NCBI GenBank assembly: GCA_002914845.1
Contig: JXTC01000508.1
Span: forward strand, 150,864-214,863
From: Trema orientale
Lineage: Eukaryota; Streptophyta; Magnoliopsida; Rosales; Cannabaceae
DNA length: 64,000 bases
Direction: 5' to 3'
Under the pieces are notes generated by a model. The model searched no databases. It was not told where the DNA came from and saw nothing but the letters and a program-made list of their open reading frames with translations. Within the stretch, counting starts at the first letter, position 1. Each line of letters opens with the position of its first letter. The translations under genes and the position numbers were made by a program. Of this stretch, positions 10,980 to 21,169 are shown in pieces.

Positions 10980-11406
10980 GGAAGGAATACCTCGTACAAT
11001 AAGGGGATTTTAACTACAAGGGATTGAGGTGTCATGCACCTATTAGTTATCTTTATCTTAGTGGACAAGGGGGTTAAGTGTCAAGCTCATCAAGCTTGCT
11101 TAATTTAGAAGACCTTAGGCAACAAGTATTTGTAGCTACAAGTCTTTTGATTACACGTTGGAAGTTTCTAGGGTCTTTTGGAACCATTGGACAGCTTATG
11201 CACAAAGGAGGTCTTCAAAACGGCATGTAGTTTGGTGCCAAGTGACGTGTAGCTCGGCCTCAACGACTTGTAGTTCGGGCAAGGGAGAAAGAGAGCTCAA
11301 ACGACATGTAGTTTTAGCCAAACTACATGTCATTTTCTTGAGTTTGTGTCATTTGTCCCATGATACGTGTAGCTTCCCTAAGCTTGCTTATGTTTTGTAA
11401 ATTCCA

Positions 11407-11560
11407 TGCTTAATTGTTATTAATTCTCATCTTAGGATTAATTCTAAAAATTGGAAAAACTCCAAAACAGATTGTCTTAGTAAAATTACTAATATTATTA
11501 TAAGTATCAGATTAATTATTCAATGGCCTAAATTAGAGTAACCATTCATAGAGCACAAAA
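11407..11560. other. Short AT-rich spacer
   Basis: Nothing recognisable between the LTR end and the resistance pseudogene. Confidence 0.4.
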
Positions 11561-13268
11561 TCTCTATTGAAACATCACCTTATATATAAGGTCTTGAAGA
11601 GAAGTGGGGCACGGTTCTCTGTCTAGGAGAGGCCCAATCCTTTTCAGCTTTGGGTAGTCATATATAGTAACACTTCGCAAGGAATCGGCAACCAACGGTA
11701 TGCTCTGCAATTTTGGCAAATCTGACAAAAATAATTTCCTCAATTTTGGGAGAGTTGCGAAAACACTGGTGGCAGCATGACGATCAGTACTAATTCCCCC
11801 TTCCTCGTAATTTTGATCTTCCTCATTTGTTGGCAATATCAATTCCTCCAACTACTGGCACCAAAAGATCGAAATCTCTTCCAGACCTTGGGTGGAACCA
11901 TTATTTAGTATGAACAGTTTCTTCATATTGTCACAATGATAAATGCTTAAGTATTTAAGTGAGGAAAAGGTGTCAGGCAGCGGTCTTCCAAATCTCTCCC
12001 TCTTGAACAACCTACGTAAGTCCTTTATCTCTCATGAAGTATCAATCTCTCGAGACTTTGAAGGAGAGGAAAGATGCTGGAATATAAGTCAGAAAACAAA
12101 TGCTCTATCACACCACACCTGTCAATCTCAGTGCACTTCAACTTAGTTGCATTGATGAGTGGCACGAGTTCACATAGATTGCTTGCATTGATGTCGCAAT
12201 GGTAGATAATTAGTGAGAGATATTGGAGATTACAAAGCTTGCATAAAACTCCATCTGGCATAAACTTTAATCTGTTGCTACTAAAATCAAGGTATCTTAG
12301 TTTGACCAACATCTCCATACCTTGGGGAACTTCATTGATTCCTGCTCCAAAAAAGTCCAACTTTCTCAATCCTTTTAGTTTTGCTAAAAATGGTCTGAAA
12401 CTCTGTGTAGAGGATTTTTACAGAGCAACAACGTAAAGAGTGTCAGACACTTTGGTGATTGAATAATACTCGGAGGAATATCTGTTATATTGTTGTACAT
12501 CAATGAAACCTTTACAACGTCATCTTTCCAATACTCTTCATCTGGGATGGAGTTCAACTTCAAACCAGCTTTGACCAAATATCGAGGGCTCTCACTTGTA
12601 TTCATAGTGCCATATCTCGTCCCAAATCATGCATCGTCACATATCTTGCATCCGTGACTATATCCTTCAATAAGCAAACAAAAGACAATTTTGAAGTCTC
12701 ATATCATTCAACCTACAATAACTAAATTTCAACCTCTCGAATATTCCATCAGATGTAGATCCCTTTGTACATTCCCTCAATTCTTCTAAGGCAATCTCCC
12801 ACTCATCAACATTTACAGAACCTTTTAAGCTTCCTGCTACAGTGACAAGTGCAAGAGGTAGACCTGCACATTGTTGAACAATCTGCTTTATAACTACTTT
12901 CGAATTCGGGAAAGAGAAAGCATTATGACCAACTATCTCCACAAACAAGTCCAATGCATCATCTTCTGATAGCTGCTCTATTCAGATTGGTTTACAACTC
13001 ATGCGGTGACAAACATCAAGAGAATGAGTTGTCAACACCAACTTGCATCCATTCTGAAGAGTGGGCTCCGATATTCCTACTTCTTCAAGAGAATATACTT
13101 CCCACAAATCATCAAGAATGAGTACATACCTCTTTTTAGTATCAAACTTTTCTCGTAGCTTGGCAGCCCTTGTTATTTTATCTTCATCTTTTGAAATATC
13201 TACAGCTAACTTGTATGCAATTTTATTTTGTATATTTCTGAGATTAGAATCCTTCGATACAGTTACGC
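11561..13268 (-). pseudogene. CNL resistance-gene fragment: NB-ARC (minus P-loop) and LRR
   Basis: The minus strand from 13268 reads VTVSKDSNL (RNBS-A), YVLILDDLW (kinase 2), CKLVLTTHS (RNBS-B), CAGLPLALVTVAGS (GLPL, 12667-12954), YVTMHDLGRDMAL (MHD, about 12620) and leucine-rich repeats down to PLLDREPCPTSLQ near 11600. It closely resembles the intact receptor at 41233-44217. Damage: a stop near 12983, loss of about 45 residues between GLPL/RNBS-D and MHD, a stop right after MHD, shifts near 12380 and 12020, and a shortened LRR. The P-loop and coiled coil are missing here but lie at 13992-14571 on the other strand. Not expected to make a working receptor. Confidence 0.9.
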
Positions 13269-13271
13269 GTT

Positions 13272-13312
13272 AGATTCTTAGTTACATATTAGATTCTTAG
13301 TTACATATAATT
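13272..13312. repeat. Short direct duplication at the pseudogene breakpoint
   Basis: TTAGATTCTTAGTTACATA occurs twice in tandem immediately beside the place where homology to the resistance gene stops (13268). It may be filler made during breakage and rejoining. Confidence 0.6.
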
Positions 13313-13369
13313 TCCATATAAAAGAGGAGACACACAGATAAAACTTCTCATGCTTATTTTATACTCTGA

Positions 13370-13516
13370 TCACTTCTCTTTTTTGTCTCTCCAACAAATG
13401 AGCTTCACCAAGCAGTGCCGGATAATGTAAAGCCTAGCTCGCTTCTCCTTTTGGACCCTCCCTCCTCGAGCTTGAACCTTGCGTCGTTTCTGCGGTGGTG
13501 AATCAAAGCGTCCCAT
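13370..13516 (-). CDS. DVL/ROTUNDIFOLIA-like small peptide, 48 aa
   Basis: This is a small uninterrupted frame: ATG at 13516, TGA at 13370-13372. The first half is basic and polar (MGRFDSPPQKRRKV). The second half is the RTF domain: KRARLYIIRHCLVKLICW (residues 25-42), then RDKKEK. The plant DVL/RTFL family has the C-terminal pattern (K/R)-A-(R/K)-(L/F)-Y-I-(I/L)-R-x-C-x-x-x-L-x-C-W. Its members are 40-150 residue membrane-associated peptides that alter polar cell proliferation and organ shape when overproduced. Known members usually have R-R-C where this has R-H-C. The start chosen is the first ATG after an upstream in-frame stop. It sits between the two halves of a split resistance pseudogene, so it may have been flipped with them. 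Whether it is expressed is unknown. Confidence 0.75.
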   Translation of the reverse strand: MGRFDSPPQKRRKVQARGGRVQKEKRARLYIIRHCLVKLICWRDKKEK

Positions 13517-13672
13517 GCCTATGAGTTCTCTCCTCTTGCCACTTTCAGCAAAGATACTAGAACAAGAAAAACCAGATATGTCGGATTTATTTCTTCAATT
13601 TTCCCCAAGTTACACTCACTTTGTGAATAACAAGTTGTCCAAGTTAAAAAAACTGTATATATATATATATAT

Positions 13673-13791
13673 ACCAACCAATTGAATGGGACGATTCCAC
13701 ATTCATTAGGGAACTGTACCAACGCTCTTGAGATGGATCTTTCTGAAAATCAGTTGAGTGGATTCATCCCTAAGCAGTTGGGTTTCCTTTA
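13673..13791 (+). pseudogene. LRR receptor-kinase fragment (about 1.5 LRRs)
   Basis: One frame reads NQLNGTIPHSLGNC then ALEMDLSENQLSGFIPKQLG, a clear plant extracellular LRR of the LxxLxLxxNxLxGxIP type. It most resembles LRR-XI receptor kinases. Homology starts beside an (AT)n run and ends within about 120 bp. No kinase domain or other LRRs are nearby, so it is an isolated scrap. Confidence 0.75.
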
Positions 13792-13991
13792 TATCCACCG
13801 TACACATGTGATTTGTAAATTTAACTAAAATACTCCAAGTGAAACAAATTATATAAGATTTGCGGATTCAATGCCACTCATAAATTCCTAACACTATCTA
13901 AATGAATTTAGAACTATTATGTTCATAATACTTCATTAGGGCTAAAATACTTATGTATCCTTTTAAAATTCTAGATATTCATAACAACCAC

Positions 13992-14571
13992 ATCGAGATT
14001 CTAGGTTCAATACTTGTCGAACATGGAAAATGTATATCAGCTCCAATTGTTGAACGCTGGAAATATCATAGAAGGATCAACGAAAACATAGTTACTCTTA
14101 AAAAAAGACTAGAAGCATTAAATAATCGAAAGGGAGACATAGAAGCAAGAATGAACACGGAGCTCGTGTCAAGGGAAACAATGCTCAAAAATGAAGTTAA
14201 ACTTTGGCTAGAAAGGGTGGAAAATATTAGTGCTGAAATAAAGATCATTCAATAAAAAGTTCCAAAGGTGAAATTCTTCTCTCGCGCTGGTCTTGGGAGA
14301 AATGTAGTTATGAAGATAGCAGAGGTGGAACAGCTTCGTGAAAGTGGCGAGTTCACCAGTAGTTTGGTCATATCACTTCCACAATCTGGAGATACATTGC
14401 CAACAACAAAGTCATCAGGCGGAGGAACTGCATTCAAAAGAAAAATAGAAGAGATCTGGGAAAGCTTGATAGATGTTGAAGTTACAAGGATTGGAGTTTA
14501 TGGGATGGGTGGAAGAATCAATGTTCAAGGCTCCGTTTCGAATCTGAATTTTGGAGGAAGAAAAATTGCAT
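13992..14571 (+). pseudogene. CNL resistance-gene fragment: coiled coil to start of P-loop
   Basis: It matches the first ~176 residues of the intact receptor at 41233-44217: CISAPIVERWKYHRRIN, EVKLWLERVENI, VKFFSRAGLG, SLVISLPQSGD, then IEEIWESLIDVEVTRIGVYGMGG. The reading diverges exactly inside the P-loop, after GMGG. The expected start codon is ATC (13992). A stop follows IIQ near 14253, so two frames, 13953-14255 and 14268-14573, cover the remnant. Together with the minus-strand fragment ending at 13268 it accounts for nearly one whole gene, which points to an inversion of about 13269-14520. Confidence 0.9.
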
Positions 14572-14573
14572 AG

Positions 14574-14889
14574 AAAAGATCAAGGAAAAAAAAAAAAAAT
14601 TTCCTAAAATTTTATAGAATTTTATTTTGAAACTTTTGACTTTACAAATTAATATGTCAAAATTCTATATACTAAAATATGATATCAAATTGAACTCTCA
14701 CTTTTCTTAAAAAAAAAAAAATTATTATTTTTTTGTTTGAATCCAAACAGGAGAAAATGATATCTCTTGGAATTTTTTTTTCTTTCCTCTGAAAATCTAA
14801 GTTCCAAACGAAGCATAAAGAACTCGAGTTCAAGGAGCTTGAAGTAGGGGTAAGCTATAAACCCGCTAACCCGAGTAGCAATAGGATCA
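14574..14889. other. AT-rich spacer
   Basis: Poly-A and poly-T runs, no frame of note. Nothing recognised. Confidence 0.4.
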
Positions 14890-15302
14890 AATTCGAATTT
14901 ATGCCTAGTATCCGTTTTTAAAACTTATTTTCACAAATACCCATTTTCAATTTTTCTTTCAAAAATACTCATTTTTATGGTCTATATTTCATATTTAAAA
15001 TATGAACAGTATACATTTACAATATAAATATTTACCACGATTTACATTTTTCATTATAAATTTGACATATGGTATATATTTTAAAATGTGTGTCAATTTT
15101 TAGTATAATTTTTATTTTATGAAATGTAGACCACGGTACATATTTAATATATGAAGTATATACCGATATATATTTCAAGTGTAAAACAATGGTGGTCTAC
15201 ATTTCTCCTAAAATGGTAAAAAAGAGGTATTTATGAAATAAAAATAAAAAGTTGGTATTTATGGAAATATGATTTTGAAACGGGTATTTATGAACGTTTT
15301 CC
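14890..15302 (-). mobile_element. F3 short element, copy 1
   Basis: It resembles 57451-57860 in inverse orientation: one end is rich in ATAAATACCC / CAAATACCCATTTT words, the interior carries repeated ATGAAATGTA / TATACCG motifs, and the other end reads GGGTATTTATGAACGTTTTCCC. The left boundary is approximate and I could not fix a target duplication here. Confidence 0.55.
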
Positions 15303-15420
15303 CACTTCTCAATTGCCTTTGGATCATTTGTTTGGGCCTGCTCTTTTGAATTCGGCAAAGCCCAAAAACCAAAGGGTTACGTTTTCCACTATTCCAGTGT
15401 GGGCCATACGTGTCAGTACT

Positions 15421-15429
15421 TTCTTAAAT
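15421..15429 (+). repeat. Left 9-bp target duplication of the MULE
   Basis: TTCTTAAAT, repeated exactly at 17289-17297. Confidence 0.85.
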
Positions 15430-15617
15430 GGGAAATTGATCTACATAGTTCTAATTTGGGTCAATTTGACTTTTTTAGTTCACTTTTTCAAAATGACATT
15501 TTTAATACTCTCTAGGCAACAAAAAAGTCTAAAATTTCTTTGACTCTAAATACCCTTGTCACATAAGAGAATCAACCAAGAGAGGGTCAAAATTATCTTC
15601 CTCCTCCATTCATCCAC

Positions 15618-15622
<5 letters not shown>

Positions 15623-15663
<41 letters not shown>
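15623..15663. repeat. (CT)n microsatellite
   Basis: An uninterrupted CT run of about 41 bp. CT runs are common in plant 5' leaders, and this one lies about 230 bp before an ATG. Confidence 0.95.
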
Positions 15664-15665
<2 letters not shown>

Positions 15666-15896
15666 CATTTTCATTAGATCTGAGCCCCGACCCCAGACTA
15701 AATCGGTATCACGCCTCCCTAATCCAAAGACCTTCCCTATCTCTCTGTTGATCTTATCGAATCGTCTTCCAAGAGGACTCTGTCACCTTCTATTTTGTCT
15801 CTCAAATCTCCTAATTTTATCCCTCTTCAACGGCTTCTGCTTCTTTCTCCTTCGCCTTTTTAGAGATCCAAGACTTGTCTCACCAATCGGCTTGAA

Positions 15897-16166
15897 ATGG
15901 CTAATAAGCATGTGGAGCAGGTTAGATTTAGGTGGCGGTACAAGAGCAGGACATCTCAATTAGATTTATTAGGTTCTGCCTTGCCTAGGAGTGCGAGAAG
16001 ATCAAGGAGGCTACCAGAGATAGAAGTTAGGGAAGAAACATACTTAGGTTTGGTTAAAGATATTGGGAAGCCAGGGAAAAGGCACCACATCGCGCGATCT
16101 AAGAAGGAGAAGCTGAGCTTGATTTCTTCTGTGTCCTTTTCAAATTTGTCTCCAAGTAAGTCCTAA
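15897..16166 (+). CDS. Unrecognised basic protein or first exon carried in the MULE
   Basis: 89 codons from ATGGCT in a favourable plant context. The product is basic (RFRWRYKSR, RSARRSRRLPE, HHIARSKKEK). I recognise no domain. A strong donor-like site AA|GTAAGT lies just before the stop (about 16153), so this may be exon 1 of a spliced gene whose other exons were not captured. Upstream 15620-15890 is pyrimidine-rich, like a 5' leader. The alternative is a chance frame. Confidence 0.35.
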   Translation: MANKHVEQVRFRWRYKSRTSQLDLLGSALPRSARRSRRLPEIEVREETYLGLVKDIGKPGKRHHIARSKKEKLSLISSVSFSNLSPSKS

Positions 16167-16493
16167 ATATGTGATTGATACAATCTTTATGACTTTAAGT
16201 CACAGATCTTGACTACTATTAGTGATTGTATGATCTAAAGTCACACATTATTACTTCTAATCTGTAAAATATGAATTTTCATGTGAAAATTAAATTTTGT
16301 GTGAGTTATGAGCATTGTTAGCCATTGTTAAATAGTTGTTACTAAGCCATTGTTAGCCAATGTGAATATTTATTTTGATTTTGTAATGTAGGCACTGATT
16401 TGTTGAATGTAATGTACATATTGTAAAAAATTATCGATATAATTTACTGGTCAATAGTTTCTTGAAAACATTAATTGTGTGACTAATTATGGG

Positions 16494-17066
16494 TGACAAA
16501 ATAAATCAAGACGAATCGAGTGGCAGGTTCTCTATCTTTTGTTACTATTCGTCAAAAATATGTGACTATTGGTTGCACTAAAATATAAATTCTTTTAACT
16601 ATTCGTAATAATGTAAAACAAACTTTGCCTAGCAATCACGAAATTATAACTACAAATAATAAAATTATGAGTAGTGTAACAATTTAAAATATACCTGGAA
16701 AAAAGCATTATAAAAATTGTGACCATCAGTCACAAAATTATGACACTACCTATGTCTTCAAAAATTCACAATATTTGTAATGATAAAACAAATCAAGATG
16801 ACTCAAGTGGCAGGTTCTCTATCTTTTGTTACTGCCTGTCACAAATGTGTGACTATTGGTTACACTAAAATATAAATTATTTTAACTATTCGTAACGATG
16901 TAAAATAAACTTTGACCAGCAGTCACAAAATTGTGACTACCAATAACAAAATTGTGAGTAATGTAACAATTTAAAATATATTCGAAAAATGAGTCATAAA
17001 AATTGTGACCATCAGTCACAAAATTATGACACTACTCACCTCTTCAAAAATTCACAATATTTGTAA
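16494..17066. repeat. Direct tandem duplication, unit about 287 bp, two copies
   Basis: Unit 1 is 16494-16780 and unit 2 is 16781-17066. Shared landmarks in order are AAATCAAGA, GTGGCAGGTTCTCTATC, GTGACTATTGGTT, GTGACCATCAGTCACAAAATTATGAC and TTCACAATATTTGTAATGAT. A partial third copy follows to about 17140. The units are rich in GTCACAAAATTGTGAC-like palindromes. Confidence 0.9.
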
Positions 17067-17288
17067 TGATGTAAAATGAATTATTCCGAAAAAAAAATCA
17101 TCAGTCACAAAATTGTAACTACTAATAACTAAACATAAAATGGAAGAAGGGCAATTTCAGAATGATTATTTTTTCTCTCTCCAAAAGCAATTAAAAAAGT
17201 TATTATTTTGAACTATAAATATCATTTTGAAAAAGTGAACTAAAAAAGTCAATTTGATCCAAATTTGAACTATCCATGTCAATTTCCC

Positions 17289-17297
17289 TTCTTAAAT
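17289..17297 (+). repeat. Right 9-bp target duplication of the MULE
   Basis: TTCTTAAAT, identical to 15421-15429. Confidence 0.85.
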
Positions 17298-18189
17298 TCT
17301 TAAATTCAAGTATCCTCTGGCAGCTTAATCTTCTTTATCTTCTAATCTTTTGGTGCCGTCAGCTTCAAACAAGACCATTGACCTTTGTATCCCTCTCCTG
17401 GTTGTGTCTCTCTCTCATAGCCGACAACCATAGTGTTTGATCTCGTCATCTCCATCTAAATCCCTCTTTTATGGGTTATTTCGACTACAGTTTTGTGTGG
17501 ATTACTAAATTACTGTGATTTATAACTTTGAATCTCTGGTTACACTTTTACTCTTTCTCCAAGCGTTGTAGATTAATAGGTTTTTTTTTTTTTTTTTATC
17601 TGTGCTATGTTTAGACTACTAGGGATGTACAAAACAATTATTTGTTTGTATTATTTTAAATTTATTTTGATTCACAATGATTACATAGTTTTGAAGAGCT
17701 ATCAGTTTTTGTACATGAAACTTTCAAGTTTGGTTTTTGTCGTTTAAAACGAAATTGAAACTGGCCTAATGTAGGCCAGTTATTTCAAGTACTAATACTA
17801 GTCGGTAGATTTTCGGTTTGTCTGCCCACAAACCGAAAAGTGGGTTTTGGACAGTATTTAAAAACTGACCAAATCGACCAATGATCACCCTTAGATTTTT
17901 AATTTTTTGTATCTTTTTTCACTGCTTATTGATTTTGTTTTAACTGTGCTCTTCCATATGTACTAATGATGAACCTTCTTTATTTTATTCATTGATAACT
18001 AAGTCAATTCAGGTTAATTTGGTTGGTAATTTATTTGGTAACTGGTGATTTGTTAAAAGTTCCAAAAAAATGGTGATTTGTCAAAAGAAATTTATACTAC
18101 TAAAAAACGTAAAACAAAAGCTGCTATCTGCATTTGTATGATAGTCCAACATAAAAGGATAATGCATGCACCAGTTTTGAATTATCAAC

Positions 18190-18345
18190 TGAGCACATGA
18201 ACTCAACTCGGACATAAAAGGGGGAAGGGTAGCATACCTTAACCAACCGACAAAACTAATTGTTCTTTGAAGCACAAGTTGAAACCACAGATTTTATCGG
18301 AGATCCTAAGTTTGCCCGTTGAACAATGTTAAATTATTTTGATCT
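18190..18345 (-). pseudogene. Exon-like block e1 of a triplicated unrecognised locus (copy A)
   Basis: On the minus strand a CTCAG|A acceptor-like site is followed by about 125 conserved bases and a GGTTAAG|GTATGC donor-like site. The same layout is at 52590-52710 (copy B, minus) and 62205-62345 (copy C, plus). Splice-like borders are conserved but the reading frame is not, so this is a decayed exon or a non-coding one. I cannot name the gene. Confidence 0.4.
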
Positions 18346-18506
18346 CTGAGGAATAAAATTCAGAAACATAAAGAAGCTTTAAGTTTCAAGCTAATTACGC
18401 AAATGATAACCAATAAAACTATTTCCTTACATTATTTGTTTTTGCTTGAATTAATTCCCTTAAATTAATTTAATCTGGGTGATCAGTGATCAACGCATAT
18501 CCAATA

Positions 18507-19283
18507 GAGGAAATCCAATATTATATGATAAAGTTTCAAAAACAAAATTAAAAAACTTCCGGATTTTTGAACTTTTTGAAAAATAAAACTATTTAAAAGA
18601 ATACTATTTTAAAAGATATTTATAAAAATATCACTTTTTATTAATGATAAATTATCTGAGATAACTAGTCAAGTTATTTGAGGTAATCGAACTAGTTCTC
18701 TCAAATAACTCTTGATACTCCAAATAACTTCATTAGTTGTGTCGAATACCCTTTTGAAGAAACTATTTTCCTAAATACCGTTAAAGAGTGGTATGTTTCT
18801 AAATAAATCCGGATTTCTCAAAAATTTTAACCTATTCGTGATTTTTTATTGGGAAAATTAGAAAATATACGGTATTTTTGAAAAAAATTACAAAAATACG
18901 GTACTTTTGTATTTTTCATGGTGCGGTATGATTTTTATTAGAAAAATACTGTTTTTTAAAAAATATTTATAAAAATACTATTTTTTAAAATAGTAACTAG
19001 TTTCTAATAACCAGTTAATCGAAGATATTTATAACTGGTATATAACTAGTAACCAGTTTCCAATAACCAGTTTTCAGAGACCGGTATCCAGTAACTATTT
19101 TAAAAATGGTAATTTTCTAAATATTTTTAAAAAGTGATGTTTCCTAATTAAAACCGTACAAAAATTGGAAAAAATCCTAGCTTCCGTAGTTTTGTAATTC
19201 TTTTCGGCTTATTCTAGGTATAAGTGTTAGAAACGCTTTTTTTAATTTTTTGGACTGGGGGAATGGATTCCTATAAGAAGCCC
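18507..19283 (-). mobile_element. F1 element, copy in arm A, with nested F2
   Basis: Flanked by the exact 9-bp duplication TATCCAATA (18498-18506 and 19284-19292). The element ends are GAGGAAATCC and GAAGCCC on the plus strand, i.e. GGGCTTCTTATAGG...GATTTCCTC in family orientation. The same insertion with the same duplication is at 61690-62072 in arm C, so it was there before the duplication. A second element (F2) splits it at 18851-19237. Confidence 0.75.
18851..19237 (-). mobile_element. F2 element nested in F1 (arm A only)
   Basis: Family-orientation ends are about ...TTTCTAACACTTATACCTA and CTAATTTTCCC. The interior is a fold-back of AAATAC/GTATTT words around AGTAACTAG / ACTGGTTA words. 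The matching site in arm C is empty, so this insertion came after the duplication. The target duplication is about TTTTTTATT / TTTTTTAAT (one mismatch). Confidence 0.6.
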
Positions 19284-20129
19284 TATCCAATATAATGATA
19301 GAAAATTTGAATTCATAACGTCAGTTGCATATTTGTCGGTCACGTCATCTTCCAAGTAAAATAAAACCTCCTTTTTATTATAGTGCATTATGGACTTTTT
19401 TTAATTTTTATTATAAATATAATAAGTAAAAAGGGCCTAACTAGGATCCTACTCATTCTTGATTATATTTAGTATAGCGACTTGTTTTGGTGCATTGCGG
19501 TATTAATTATTTGTGGGAACAATTACAGAGAATAAGAAGGGAAAAAAAAAAGACAAAGCGTGGGACCACATGAAAAATGAAAAGGCGGGAGGACTATTCA
19601 ATCCATTCTCTATGTTCTTTGATTAGCCTTATCCGTTTATTTTAGTCATGCCCACCAAATGCTTATGAACTATGGTCCCTAAAATCATGATTCATTTGTA
19701 CGATTTGAAATACGTAATATTAAAATGGAGTATTTATTAATATTACGTATTTATAAGAAATGTCCTTTCTTTAGAATAATTTTAAAAGTGGCCATTTTAT
19801 AATTTTATTTTAATAAATGACTGTTTTTTAATTGATCTATTTTTTAAAAAATAAATAATTTTTTTAAAAATTAAATCAATTTTCTGAAAATAAATTTTTT
19901 TCATACAAAATAAAGCAATATATTTTGATCTATTAAATATCAAAAGTCAAAACAGCCATTTTCGCAATAATTTTCAAAATTCGGCCATTCTTAATAGTAT
20001 TTGAAAAAAGTCATTTTTCAGATATTGATAAACAATTCGGCCATTTGCCTAAAAAGCTCTAAAATGAATGCAAATCAAACGTACTTTTCATGAGTACGGG
20101 AATCAGCCATTTTTCAGGAATAAACAAAG

Positions 20130-20530
20130 GAGAAAATTTGGTACGGTCATTTTAGAAATGAATTGCAACTTTACTGTAGGTCAAATTTTTTTCAGATCCA
20201 GTACCATATGTTTAGAAAAATATGACTTTTAAAAACTATTTTAGAAAAATATTATTTTATAAAATAGTAACTAATAAGTGGTAATTAATTTTTGAGTACT
20301 GATAACTAGTAACTAAATATGTTTATAACTAGTATATAACTGATAACTAGTAATCAATAGTCAATTTTCAAACATTGGTAACTAGTAATCGTTTTTCAAA
20401 ATGATGTTTTTCTAAAAGATTTTTAAAAAGTGGTATTTTTCTTAAAAATGTTACAAGAATTAAAAAATAACTAGACCCACAATATTTTTGTAATTTTTTT
20501 TTTTTTTTAAGGTAAAAGTGTTAGAAATCC
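20130..20530 (-). mobile_element. F2 element in arm A
   Basis: A 9-bp duplication TAAACAAAG (20121-20129 and 20531-20539) flanks a 401-bp element. In family orientation it starts GGATTTCTAACACTTTTACC and ends AATTTTCTC. The orthologous insertion is at 60148-60857 in arm C. The core contains GTAACTAATAAGTGG and ACTAGTAACTAAAT words within a fold-back. Confidence 0.75.
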
Positions 20531-21169
20531 TAAACAAAGAAGTCAAGCAATTAAATTTCTATTTTCCTTCTTAGATTTGGAAGAGATTTAAGAATAACAT
20601 CTTTGGTAAATTTGTTGTGCTTATTTATTTTTCTAAATTATTACCAAAAAGTATGTGGTATAGCCCTTTTCCTTGTAGTGAAAAATGGAACGCAAGAGCG
20701 TACAAAACAAAAACATGCATTTGTTGTGAAAATTAACGAACCATAAATGCACATGTACAATTATTCAAAGACATTAACACATGTATTTACACAATATAAA
20801 ATGTATATATCAATGTTTATGTGTTATACAGGTACAAAAGTGTACATAGGATGGATTCTATATTTTATTCCAATAAAAACATATTGATACAAAATAAAGA
20901 AAGTAAAATAAAGTCTACTTGCTTGTTAATGAAATTCGATTATTAGCGATATGAAATTAAATATGGGCCCGTGAATAAGGATTATTTTTGTATTTAAAAA
21001 AAAAAAAAAGCTAAGAAAAAAGGAAAAAGCGGAGGCATGCATGTTCCCTCCTCGGGACTACGTGTTCCCTGTATGTATGTCATGAATACATTCATGATCA
21101 CAAATGCATTTGTACGTAAAAATAAAAAAAAATAAAAGAAAAAAACCGAAAGAGAGTATATCAATTGAT

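Larger units (their letters stand above)
1..11406 (-). mobile_element. Broken Tat-like Ty3/Gypsy retrotransposon, 3' end outside or lost
   Basis: Read on the minus strand, the order is LTR (11406-9433), primer-binding-like site, two short tandem arrays, gag, protease, reverse transcriptase, integrase C-terminus, then a tandem-repeat-rich non-coding stretch that reaches the window edge. The RNase H / second RNase H / integrase zinc-finger part lies between RT and the integrase end but on the opposite strand. A second RNase H and the protease motif with DNGSS are features of the plant Tat lineage of Gypsy. No matching 3' LTR is visible at 1-3300, so the element is truncated or continues leftward. 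Frames are broken by several stops and at least one frameshift. Assigning the 1-3300 stretch to this element is inference from position. Confidence 0.75.
9433..11406 (-). mobile_element. 5' LTR of the Gypsy element (about 2 kb)
   Basis: On the plus strand it begins TGTTCGGG at 9433, next to the primer-binding-like site, and plausibly ends with CCA at 11406, giving TG...CA ends. It contains a TATA box on the minus strand (10970-10979) and an internal tandem duplication at 9541-9870. No coding capacity: the 9552-9887 and 10602-10952 frames are low-complexity. The far end is inferred, because the partner LTR is not in the window. Confidence 0.6.
15430..17288. mobile_element. Non-autonomous Mutator-like element (Pack-MULE-like), 1859 bp
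   Basis: A 9-bp direct duplication TTCTTAAAT (15421-15429 and 17289-17297) flanks terminal inverted repeats of about 78 bp that both start GGGAAATTGA and share GACTTTTTTAGTTCACTTT. The long TIR with 9-bp duplication is the Mutator signature. No transposase is encoded. The interior holds a (CT)n-rich 5'UTR-like leader, an 89-codon frame beginning in a good plant start context, and a tandem duplication. Its content looks partly captured from a host gene, as in Pack-MULEs, but I do not recognise the parent gene. Confidence 0.8.
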
